This document shows, one piece after another, positions 1 to 6,288 of a DNA stretch of 11,349 bases; positions within the stretch are counted from its first letter, which is position 1; each line of letters begins with the position of its first letter. The translations under genes were made by a program, and so were the position numbers. The DNA is from an uncultured Eubacteriales bacterium (GTDB lineage Bacteria > Bacillota > Clostridia > Oscillospirales > CAG-272), in NCBI GenBank assembly GCA_900554225.1, contig USGH01000066.1:1-11349 (forward strand), read 5' to 3'. The notes under the pieces are model-generated. The model did not search any database. It was not told the origin of the DNA and was given only the letters and a program-made list of their open reading frames with translations.

Positions 1-23
1 AAGATTTCCCGTCCCCGGCACAG

Positions 24-65
24 AAAAAAACGCGCGTTCTCCGTTTTTCGTGGAGTACACGCGTT
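24..65 (-). terminator. Intrinsic terminator after the alpha-galactosidase gene
   Basis: Read on the minus strand, a 14-position stem is formed by bases 65-52 and 42-29. It has one A-A mismatch and one G-U pair and closes a 9-nt A-rich loop. A run of T (the A-run at 24-30 on the plus strand) follows at once. The hairpin lies 34 nt beyond the stop codon of the alpha-galactosidase gene, as expected of a rho-independent terminator. On the plus strand the stem has no good T-run after it, so the signal is mainly one-directional. Confidence 0.9.
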
Positions 66-98
66 GCTTTCATAGATTTTATTCGTTTTATGTGGGCC

Positions 99-1986
99 TC
101 ACCCTCTGTGGTAGAACCAGAGCTTTGCTGTACGTGGTTCGTGAATCACCATAGAAAAGCGGGATGCCTTCTCCCCGGTCATACACACCGTTTCGCCGGA
201 ATCTGCATCTGTGAATGTGTAGGTCGCCATCGGCTCCAGTCCGCGCAGCCGTAGTACCGCACGGTCGTTCACCGATTTTGGACGGCGGAAGCAGAGGAGG
301 ATCCCATCGCCGTCCTCCGGTCGGTTGTACTGATGGCAGCACCACACATCGTCTCCGGTCGCGTCGCTGGCAATCGAGTAGAAATCTGCGGTGAGATACG
401 GGCGCACACGGAGATATTCGGCAAAGATCGGACGCATAGCCTGGGTGGATACCGCATCGATCTCCTGATCCGCGTACATCCACGCCTCGGTCGTCATCGC
501 GGGACCGTTACAGCTCCGGCAGCGATACCAGTCTCCGGTCAAAATGCCGCTTCCTGTGCCGGAATACGGGATCCAGCGCGCGATACCGGTCGTGTGGCAC
601 TGGGCAGTCTCCGGCGGCGTGTCTCCCGGGCATTGTGCGTCACTGCGCCAGAGCGGAATGGAGCGGGAGAGCATTTCAATATCGTTGCGGCGACCGCCGG
701 ATGCACAGTTGTCGATCAATAGCCCCGGATTGGCGGAAAGCAGAGCGTCCCACAGGCGATACAGTCCCATAATATGGCGGATTTCGTGGATCCCGCGTCT
801 GTGCTCTTCGTCGTTGGCGCGCCAGATGGGGAGCGGATCGAAATTGAAATCCTGCCGATAGCAGCGCAGATGAAGCTTTTTGATATAGCCGTCGAGCATC
901 GCAAATGCCGCGTCCCATGCCTCCGGATTGCCGCGCCTTCTGCCAATCGGTACCGTGGAGCGCGCGTTCCGGTTCAAACCAGAGAAGCATTCCGTATCCG
1001 TTTTCCGCACAGGCAGCGGAGACCGATTCCATTTCGTCCGGATGACAGTGCGGATTGACGTTCCAGCTGCCGGTATGCGCGCCCCAATCGCCGATAAATT
1101 CGTTCGGGCAGTCCGTTTCGCTGTGTCCGTACCAGCCCGCGTCAATCCAGTAAAGATCCGCCGGAACCCCGTATTGCCGGAGTGCGCGGAGCTTGCGGAC
1201 CATCTGCGCAGAGGTCATGGCACCCCACGCGGAGACGCAAAGCGGTCCCTGTTCCGGAACTCCGTGCTTCCCCATCGGCGAAAACTCGTTTTTCATCAGG
1301 CGGCGGAATGCATTGTGTCCCTCCTCGGATCCGTTTTCGTATGGAAGGATTACCATGGAGGCGGTGCGTATCCTCTCGCCCGGCTCCAGATAGAAATCCG
1401 CATCCGGCAGTCCGGCATCGATGGTCAGCCCGCCCGCATTGTCCATCGCGAAGCGCGCCGCCCAGTGACCCGTCCAGCCGATGGCAAATAAAAGTCCACG
1501 CTCTCCGTCTCCCACTTCAAAATACGGTGCCAGTCCCTCGCAGCTTCGTCCGGTCGGATTCTCGTAAGCACGTATATCCCCGGGTGCCAGCCGTTCTGCA
1601 TATGCGTTGTACTCGTCGCGCACCCAATTGGAGCCGATGTGCCGGTACACATACGCGCAGTTCTCCGCCGCCATCAGATTCGCGGGTCTGGGCGTGTACC
1701 GCGTATTCCATCCCGCCGTGCAAAGGTGACAGTCGTGCATTTCACGGATCTGTCGGGTGCTGCCGTACCCGGTATTCTCAAAGTACAATACCCAACGCAG
1801 TGCCGGATATGCGGGATATGCCGTGACCTCTGCGGTGACGGTCAATCCGTCCGGATGGCGGTAGATATAGGTAGTGTGGGCGGCATCTGTTCGTGTGGTT
1901 TCGGTCTGTATATCCGATGCGAAAAACGATGCGTCGCCGTAGATGAAGTCGAAATACGGTTTGTCGGGGTTCCACTGGATCGTCAT
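99..1986 (-). pseudogene. GH36-type alpha-galactosidase, frame broken
   Basis: Predicted glycoside hydrolase of family GH36 (alpha-galactosidase), which releases terminal alpha-galactose from raffinose-type sugars and galactosides. The start at 1986 has GGAGG 9 nt upstream. Codons 1-351 carry the N-terminal beta-sandwich and the first half of the TIM barrel (WIDAGWYG near 280-287, LLWFEPERA near 334-342). Near 930-960 the homologous reading moves to another frame and continues as GNPEAW, then YRQDFNFDP (probable nucleophile Asp, codon 849-851), LIDNCASGGRRND and PLWRSD (probable acid/base Asp), to a TGA at 99-101. GH36 proteins normally have a segment of the type HPEW...LLNLG between FEPER and GNPEA; here only about ten residues remain. 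I therefore infer a deletion of some tens of bases that also shifts the frame. All other motifs are intact, so this is either a recent lesion or an assembly error. No signal peptide is visible, so the intact enzyme would be cytoplasmic. Confidence 0.85.
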
Positions 1987-2144
1987 GGCGGTTGTCCTCC
2001 GGTTCTGCTGATTTTTTCATTTTTCCGCGTTCCCGTGATGGTCGCGTGATTCTTTGCTGCTCTTTTGCGGGAGAGGGGTGGATTGGTGTACGAATCTGTC
2101 TTTTTCAAACGCATAGATGAACCGTTTTTGCATTCTGCACCTTC

Positions 2145-2173
2145 ATTATAGCAAAAAAGCAGGGAGAATGCAA
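2145..2173 (-). promoter_or_regulatory. Sigma-A promoter of the alpha-galactosidase gene
   Basis: On the minus strand, TTGCAT (2173-2168) is followed by a 17-nt spacer and a perfect TATAAT (2150-2145). TGC directly before the -10 makes an extended -10 element. Transcription would begin near 2138, giving a leader of about 150 nt before the alpha-galactosidase start at 1986. The -35 hexamer lies in the loop of the terminator of the upstream isomerase gene. The -10 is very strong; the -35 matches TTGACA only at its first three bases. Confidence 0.8.
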
Positions 2174-2193
2174 GACTCTCCCTGTGATTTTTT
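2153..2193 (-). terminator. Intrinsic terminator after the isomerase gene
   Basis: An 8-bp perfect stem (2184-2177 with 2167-2160) closes a 9-nt loop. On the minus strand it is followed by C and six T (plus-strand A-run 2153-2158). It lies 40 nt beyond the isomerase stop codon. Because an A-run precedes it, the plus strand also shows a T-run (2188-2193), so it could act in both directions, though no plus-strand gene runs into it. The loop and 3' flank hold the promoter of the next gene. Confidence 0.88.
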
Positions 2194-2223
2194 GTGTATT
2201 TTTACAATATCGACAATCGTCGC

Positions 2224-3108
2224 TTATTTTATCGGTCTTGCCGCGTCCACCTTTGCGATGAGCGTCCTGCCGAGATCCGCCATGAACCGCACGGCATACG
2301 GAAGGGCTTCCTTATCAAAGCGCACGAGGAAATTGTCCGCCTCGTAGGTGAAATCGCCCTGATAATCGATCTCCCCGAGGGCAGTGGTGATCTTGTCCCA
2401 GTGCATCTTGCAGCCCAGAGCGTATGGAATCGTATGCGTATCGTTCCGGTAATCGTTGTCGTGTACGTGGAGCGCGCCGAGCCGTTTGCCGCCCAGTGCC
2501 CGGATGGCGTGATCCGCTTCATCGCCGACCAGACCGCAGTGACCGAGATCGAGACATACCGTGAACGCTTCGGGATTCAACTCGTCCACGTATTCCGCCA
2601 GATCCTCACCGAAGGAGCAGACATTCGGAATGATGTAGCCGCGGTTGCCATCGTAGCCCCACATATTTTCAAGCGCGATCTTCACACCGGAATCGAGAGC
2701 GATCGGCTCCAGCTTGCGATAATATTCGAGGTTGAACGCCTTCTGCACCGCGCCGCCTTCCGGATGTGCGATCGGATGGACGACAATGGCTTTCGCGCCG
2801 AGCAGTCCCGCGATCTGGATCGACCGGGTGACGGCTTTCACAATGAAGGTATTGTACGCGTCGTCGCCGAATTTCCAGCCTGGAAACGGTGCATGCGCCT
2901 GATTGAAGCGGATCCCGGCATCCTCCGCCTGTTTGCGCAGGGTCTTTGCAAAATCCTGTAGGTCACAGGTATTCCACAGGCAGTTCGGATTGGTCATCGG
3001 GAACATGGAAAAATCGATCGCGTCATAGCCGGCGCGCGCAAAGATCTCCACGCCCTCCGCTTCGCCAAGGGTACGGAACACAACGTCTGTCTGGGTAGAT
3101 AATAGCAT
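2224..3108 (-). CDS. Sugar phosphate isomerase/epimerase (xylose isomerase-like TIM barrel)
   Basis: A 294-residue protein of the xylose-isomerase-like TIM-barrel superfamily (AP endonuclease 2/IolE-like, COG1082), whose members isomerise or epimerise sugars, inososes and keto-acids using a divalent metal. The family's metal-ligand pattern can be seen: Glu147 (ALENMWG), Asp187 and His190 (CLDLGHCGL), His214/His216 (LHVHDND) and Glu256 (TYEADNF). The length is typical. I chose ATG at 3106-3108 because GGAGAGG lies 7 nt upstream and a well-formed promoter lies just before it; reading further upstream would cross that promoter. No signal peptide is visible, so it is probably cytoplasmic. The substrate cannot be read from the sequence. 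The neighbouring alpha-galactosidase suggests carbohydrate catabolism, but each gene has its own promoter and terminator. Confidence 0.9.
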   Translation of the reverse strand: MLLSTQTDVVFRTLGEAEGVEIFARAGYDAIDFSMFPMTNPNCLWNTCDLQDFAKTLRKQAEDAGIRFNQAHAPFPGWKFGDDAYNTFIVKAVTRSIQIAGLLGAKAIVVHPIAHPEGGAVQKAFNLEYYRKLEPIALDSGVKIALENMWGYDGNRGYIIPNVCSFGEDLAEYVDELNPEAFTVCLDLGHCGLVGDEADHAIRALGGKRLGALHVHDNDYRNDTHTIPYALGCKMHWDKITTALGEIDYQGDFTYEADNFLVRFDKEALPYAVRFMADLGRTLIAKVDAARPIK

Positions 3109-3133
3109 TTTGTTTTCCTCTCCATTTGATATT

Positions 3134-3147
3134 CCCGCACAGGCGGG
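3134..3147 (-). promoter_or_regulatory. Stem-loop at the 5' end of the isomerase mRNA
   Basis: A perfect 5-bp GC stem, CCCGC/GCGGG, with a 4-nt loop begins within a few bases of the predicted transcription start (about 3149) of the isomerase gene. It lies about 25 nt before its ATG. It could protect the 5' end from decay or be a small operator dyad. No T-run follows it on the minus strand, so it is not a terminator for this transcript. Confidence 0.45.
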
Positions 3148-3155
3148 TTTTGTAC

Positions 3156-3184
3156 AGTATAGCAAATTCGCGCCTGTTTTGCAA
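3156..3184 (-). promoter_or_regulatory. Sigma-A promoter of the isomerase gene
   Basis: On the minus strand, TTGCAA (3184-3179), a 17-nt spacer and TATACT (3161-3156) form a promoter, with TGC directly before the -10 as an extended element. The predicted start is near 3149, giving a leader of about 40 nt. The -35 begins only 10 nt after the stop codon of the upstream ATPase gene, and no terminator separates them, so read-through from the rarA transcript may add to expression. Confidence 0.78.
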
Positions 3185-3194
3185 TAGGTTTTCG

Positions 3195-3944
3195 TTATTT
3201 TTTGGAAAACAGCGGGGAAAGGGTCTCCGGTGCGGACAAAAACCGCCGATACAGCACCGTATGCGCACATTCCTGCCAGGCACGACGTGTGATCCCCTGT
3301 TCGCCGATCTCGTATATCGTGGCTCCCGGAAACGCGGTCAGGATCGGAGAATGTGTGGAGATGATAAACTGGGAATCCCGCTGTACCAGAGAATCGATGA
3401 TCTCAAGCATTGCAATCTGCCGCGCCGGGGACAGTGCCGCCTCCGGTTCATCGAAGAGATACAGCCCATTTCCGTACAGTCTCTCGTTCAAAAGCGCGAA
3501 AAAGCTCTCGCCGTGGGAGGATTCGTGCAGGGCGCGCTTCCCATAGTAGGACGAGATCTTCGGAGACGCATCCATGGGAGTTTCATCAAGCTGTTCGATG
3601 TAGGTCGCGACGTTGTAAAAGGTCTCCGCGCGCAGAAAATAGCTGTCCCGCCATCGTTTGCCGCCCCGCCGACATAGCCGCATATACCGCCACAATCCGC
3701 TCTCGCTTTCCCGTGTAGCGAATCGGTAATTCCGACCTCCGCCCTCCGGATTCATCCCGGCACAGGCTGCCAGGGCTTCCAGAATGGTCGATTTGCCGCT
3801 GCCGTTTTCGCCGACGAGAAAGGTCACAGGGGAAGGAAAATCGAGTGTGCATCCATCGTCCGCAAAGCATGGCAGGTCGGTGAGCCAGCGATCCTCCGGC
3901 AACAGATCGGCAAACGCCACCGTCAGCGATTCGATATAGGTCAT
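3195..3944 (-). CDS. Small ABC/SMC-like AAA ATPase (COG3910 type)
   Basis: A 249-residue soluble P-loop ATPase. It has a Walker A motif GENGSGKST (45-53), an LRAETFYNVATYIEQLD segment (104-120), an ABC-signature-like SHGESFF (143-149), a Walker B with following D-loop, YLFDEPEAALSP (162-173), and a switch histidine in STHSPIL (His198). This set and the short length match the COG3910 predicted ATPases, which are single-domain relatives of RecF/SMC/OLD-type ATPases without the long coiled coil. Their role is not established. The start at 3944 overlaps the rarA stop by 4 nt (ATGA), with GGGGGAGG upstream inside the end of rarA, so it is probably translated by coupling with rarA. No nuclease (TOPRIM) domain follows, so it is not an OLD nuclease. 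A role beside RarA in DNA transactions is inferred from linkage only. Confidence 0.88.
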   Translation of the reverse strand: MTYIESLTVAFADLLPEDRWLTDLPCFADDGCTLDFPSPVTFLVGENGSGKSTILEALAACAGMNPEGGGRNYRFATRESESGLWRYMRLCRRGGKRWRDSYFLRAETFYNVATYIEQLDETPMDASPKISSYYGKRALHESSHGESFFALLNERLYGNGLYLFDEPEAALSPARQIAMLEIIDSLVQRDSQFIISTHSPILTAFPGATIYEIGEQGITRRAWQECAHTVLYRRFLSAPETLSPLFSKK

Positions 3945-5185
3945 ACATCCTCCCCCTTGATCTTCTGCCAATACGCGCGCGCCGCCTGCTCCGTTTTGTT
4001 CTCGCCGAATTCGTAATACCTTCTCCCGCGCAGATCGGCAGGCAGATAGTCCTGCTTCACGTAGTGATCCGGATAATCATGCGGGTATTTGTAGCCCCGG
4101 AACTGCGGCGAACGGAGATGCGTCGGAATATCGCTGCCCAATCCCTTATGGATGTCCTCGATCGCGGCGTTGATGGCGTCGTGGGCAGAATTGGATTTGG
4201 GAGCGGTCGCCAGAATCACGGCGGCGTTGGCAAGGGGCAGCCGGGCTTCAGGCAAGCCAAGCTCACGGGCACTTTCCACACACGCGCGCACAATCACCGC
4301 CGCCATCGGATACGCCGGACCAATATCCTCGCTGGCAATCACCAGTAGTCTCCGGCACGGCGAGATGAGATCCCCGCTCTCCAAGAGCTTCGCGAGATAG
4401 AACACCGCCGCATCCGGGTCTGAGCCGCGAATCGACTTTTGCAGGCACGACAGCAGATCGTAATGCACATCCCCGTCGCGGTCAAAATTTGACAAATATC
4501 CCTCCGGTAGCAGCGCATCCACGGCATCCATCGACACGATCTTTCCGCCATCCGCTTCTTCACCGAGTCGGGACGCGACCTCCAGTAAAGTCAGACCACG
4601 GCGCACGTCGCCACCGGATGCGTCCGCCAATTTTGCAAGCACACCGTCTGCAAACGTAAGCTGCGGATACCGCTCTGCCGCCACCTGTTGAAGCCTTGCC
4701 AGAATATCCGCCGCGGTCACATGGTGAAATTCAAAAACGGAGCATCGGGACAGAAGCGCGTCATATATATAATAGTAAGGATTCTCCGTTGTGGAGGCGA
4801 TAAGGGTGATCCTGCCGTCCTCCAGATATTCGAGCAGGGACTGCTGCTGCTTCTTGTTGAAATACTGGATCTCATCGAGGTAGAGCAGGATTCCGTTCTG
4901 CCCGAGCAGTCCCTCCGTTTCCTTTGTCACGTCGCGGATATCGGATAAGGATGCCGTGGTCGCGTTGAGACGGTGCATCTGCATTCCGGAGGCGTTTGCG
5001 AGAATGCCGGCAGCCGTTGTTTTCCCGCATCCCGGCGGGCCGAAAAAGATCATGGACGGCAGCTTTCCCCCGGCAGCGATCCGGCGCAGAATCCCGTTTT
5101 TCCCACAGAGATGCGTCTGCCCGACCATATCGTCAAAGGTCAGCGGACGGACTTTTTCAGCAAGTGGCGTATAAGAGCTTGTCAT
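3941..5185 (-). CDS. rarA: Replication-associated recombination protein A (RarA/MgsA), AAA+ ATPase
   Basis: A 414-residue AAA+ ATPase of the RarA/MgsA family (bacterial relative of WRNIP1/Mgs1), which acts at stalled or gapped replication forks. It opens with PLAEKVRPLTFDDMVGQ, followed by Walker A GPPGCGKT (49-56), Walker B LYLDEIQYFN (101-110), sensor 1 STTENP (131-136) and an arginine-finger context LLSRCSVF (144-151). The C-terminal tetramerisation part shows the usual VIASEDIG, KSNSAHDAI and PTHLRSP motifs and a YKYPHDYPDHYV block near the end. The length is close to the usual 410-450. I chose ATG at 5183-5185 because AAGGTGA lies about 6 nt upstream and the family signature begins right after it; extending further adds 58 unrelated residues and runs into the divergent gene. 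It overlaps the next ATPase gene by 4 nt. Confidence 0.95.
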   Translation of the reverse strand: MTSSYTPLAEKVRPLTFDDMVGQTHLCGKNGILRRIAAGGKLPSMIFFGPPGCGKTTAAGILANASGMQMHRLNATTASLSDIRDVTKETEGLLGQNGILLYLDEIQYFNKKQQQSLLEYLEDGRITLIASTTENPYYYIYDALLSRCSVFEFHHVTAADILARLQQVAAERYPQLTFADGVLAKLADASGGDVRRGLTLLEVASRLGEEADGGKIVSMDAVDALLPEGYLSNFDRDGDVHYDLLSCLQKSIRGSDPDAAVFYLAKLLESGDLISPCRRLLVIASEDIGPAYPMAAVIVRACVESARELGLPEARLPLANAAVILATAPKSNSAHDAINAAIEDIHKGLGSDIPTHLRSPQFRGYKYPHDYPDHYVKQDYLPADLRGRRYYEFGENKTEQAARAYWQKIKGEDV

Positions 5186-5203
5186 ATGGTTCACCTTACA
5201 AAA

Positions 5204-5224
5204 CGGAGCATCGATAGGGCTCCG
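5204..5224. repeat. Inverted repeat between rarA and its divergent neighbour
   Basis: CGGAGC (5204-5209) and GCTCCG (5219-5224) form a perfect 6-bp inverted repeat with a 9-nt centre in the 76-nt divergent intergenic region. It may be an operator shared by both genes or simply a chance hairpin. I could not find a confident -35/-10 pair for either gene here. Confidence 0.35.
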
Positions 5225-5261
5225 GCAAATTGTTTTCACAGAAAATAGGAGGACTTGGCGA

Positions 5262-5588
5262 ATGGCAGTTGAGATCGTACAGGAGACACGTGTGCTGCCC
5301 GGCATGGCGATCGGATATCCGCAAATCACGGACAGCGACCGCGATACGGAATCCTTCAATCGGTTTTACAGGATCCTTGCCGATCGTGCGGAGGAATATG
5401 CCCGCACGTGCCGGGAAACGGATGGCGGTTCCTTTTACCGGATGCAATGTACAGTCGAAGAGGATACGGCACTGCGAACCCTCTCGGTCATGGTTTCTCT
5501 CTTTCATCGCACACCGACCTCTACGGCTCTCCACCGGAAGCTGCGGCAGGTCTGGCGCGACGGTCTGCTTCTGTCCAATACTCTATAA
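5262..5588 (+). CDS. Small DUF3298-like hypothetical protein
   Basis: A 108-residue protein beginning MAVEIVQETRVLP. The start at 5262 has AGGAGG 9 nt upstream, a good ribosome binding site, which supports a real gene. The stretch FNRFYRILADRAEEYART (38-55), followed by a beta-rich half with YRMQCTVEEDTALRTLSVMV, resembles the N-terminal part of the DUF3298/DUF4163-type proteins of Clostridia, in which a short protein sits without a signal peptide or membrane anchor. I assign this by pattern only and do not know its function. It is divergent from rarA, with 76 nt between start codons. No clear terminator follows: the AATACT/AGTATT dyad that overlaps its stop codon has no T-run. Confidence 0.72.
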   Translation: MAVEIVQETRVLPGMAIGYPQITDSDRDTESFNRFYRILADRAEEYARTCRETDGGSFYRMQCTVEEDTALRTLSVMVSLFHRTPTSTALHRKLRQVWRDGLLLSNTL

Positions 5589-5857
5589 GTATTGTAGGGG
5601 CAAGCGTGGATTTTGTCAAGAGCAAGCGACGAAAAAAACGGACTTTTATGGAAAATACGGACTTCGCAGTTGTGAATACACCGCGCCGTGATACACCGAA
5701 ACAGGGTCTGTATCGACAGACTATGCGCGTTTTCTACACAAATAACCCGCGCTTTCCCTCATAAAATTTTCAGATAATGCACACATCTTCCTAAACTTTC
5801 GTTTAGATTCCGCAGCCCTATTTTTTCACCTTTTTCAGATTCTTCACAATATATACA

Positions 5858-5886
5858 TTGCGGAAAACGAAGAATTATGCTAAAAT
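5858..5886 (+). promoter_or_regulatory. Sigma-A promoter of the V-ATPase operon
   Basis: TTGCGG (5858-5863), a 17-nt spacer and TAAAAT (5881-5886) form a promoter, with TGC immediately before the -10 as an extended element. Transcription would begin near 5893, about 55 nt before the first gene. It is the only well-formed promoter seen ahead of the ntp genes, so the seven genes probably form one operon. Confidence 0.78.
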
Positions 5887-5890
5887 GATA

Positions 5891-5932
5891 GGTAGCAACT
5901 CCTACCCGGTAAAATATCGTACCATGCGGTAC
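5891..5932 (+). promoter_or_regulatory. Leader stem-loops upstream of ntpF
   Basis: GGTAG (5891-5895) can pair with CTACC (5902-5906), and GTACC (5919-5923) with GGTAC (5928-5932) around a 4-nt loop. A small palindrome, TACC-C-GGTA (5903-5911), overlaps the first stem and allows an alternative pairing. The second hairpin ends 2 nt before the AAAGGA ribosome binding site of ntpF (5935-5940). It may affect translation initiation or be an operator; no known riboswitch class was recognised. Confidence 0.4.
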
Positions 5933-5947
5933 AGAAAGGATGGACAA

Positions 5948-6280
5948 ATGATGCAAAACGATGCACTGGAGCAGATCCGTAAGGCAGAATCGGACAACCA
6001 GACCCGGATTCAGACGGCGACCGAACAGGCTGCGGACAGGCTCCGGCAAGCAAGCGGCGACAGAGAGGTCCGGTTACGGGAAAAAGAAGCTGCGCTCCGT
6101 CGGGAATTGACCGATGCCTGTGCGGAAACGGAGAAAAAGGCGGCGGCGATCCGTTCCAGATCGATCTCCGACGCGGATACACATGCCCGGGAAATTCGCG
6201 CATCCGTTTCCGGCAAAATGGACGCGGCGGTCTCCGTGATTGTAAACGAGGTCCTGTCGCGCGCCGCAAAATCCTCGTGA
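5948..6280 (+). CDS. ntpF: V-type ATPase peripheral-stalk subunit G/H (NtpF-like coiled coil)
   Basis: A 110-residue, highly charged, almost wholly helical protein with long heptad-like runs of Glu, Arg, Ala and Gln from about residue 5 to 95. This matches the G/H-type subunit (AhaH; NtpF in Enterococcus hirae), which pairs with subunit E to form the peripheral stalk linking the catalytic head to membrane subunit I. Sequence in this family is poorly conserved, so the call rests on its coiled coil, its size and its place directly before ntpI, as in the E. hirae operon. The start at 5948 has AAAGGA 7 nt upstream; a second ATG follows at once, so residue 1 or 2 may be used. It is the first gene after the promoter, and ntpI starts 8 nt after its stop. 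Confidence 0.85.
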   Translation: MMQNDALEQIRKAESDNQTRIQTATEQAADRLRQASGDREVRLREKEAALRRELTDACAETEKKAAAIRSRSISDADTHAREIRASVSGKMDAAVSVIVNEVLSRAAKSS

Positions 6281-6288
6281 GGTAGTGT

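Larger units (their letters stand above)
5589..5947. other. 359-nt non-coding region before the V-ATPase operon
   Basis: No convincing gene lies in this stretch. It holds two short direct-repeat pairs, ACGGACTT (5638-5645, 5657-5664) and ATACACCG (5676-5683, 5691-5698). It also has hairpins at 5706-5721 (GTCTGT/ACAGAC, 4-nt loop) and 5791-5806 (CTAAAC/GTTTAG, 4-nt loop). Next comes an A/T-rich tract with the operon promoter, then the leader. A 38-codon open frame (5648-5764) has no ribosome binding site and no recognisable product. The 5706-5721 hairpin, followed at a distance by TTTT, could be a weak terminator for the upstream small gene. No tRNA, known riboswitch or CRISPR repeat was recognised. 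Confidence 0.6.

Noticed and set aside
928..1826. Long plus-strand open frames opposite the alpha-galactosidase gene
   Set aside because: They are Arg/Pro-rich products of GC-rich antisense sequence. The GH36 motifs on the minus strand explain the region.
1778..2020. Start-like ATGAAAAAATC at 2020 on the minus strand, 34 nt before the alpha-galactosidase ATG
   Set aside because: It is out of frame with the alpha-galactosidase, has no good ribosome binding site, and its 80-residue product resembles nothing. The ATG at 1986 has a GGAGG and the GH36 N-terminus.
2194..2961. 255-codon open frame on the plus strand, opposite the isomerase gene
   Set aside because: It is antisense to a gene with clear TIM-barrel motifs, promoter and ribosome binding site. 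It has no family resemblance and arises from GC-rich codon bias.
5648..5764. 38-codon open frame in the gap before the V-ATPase operon
   Set aside because: It has no ribosome binding site, no recognisable motif and no clear promoter. A chance frame is more likely.
5791..5806. CTAAAC-TTTC-GTTTAG hairpin as a terminator
   Set aside because: The stem is A/T-rich and short, and the nearest T-run begins about 14 nt later, too far for an intrinsic terminator.
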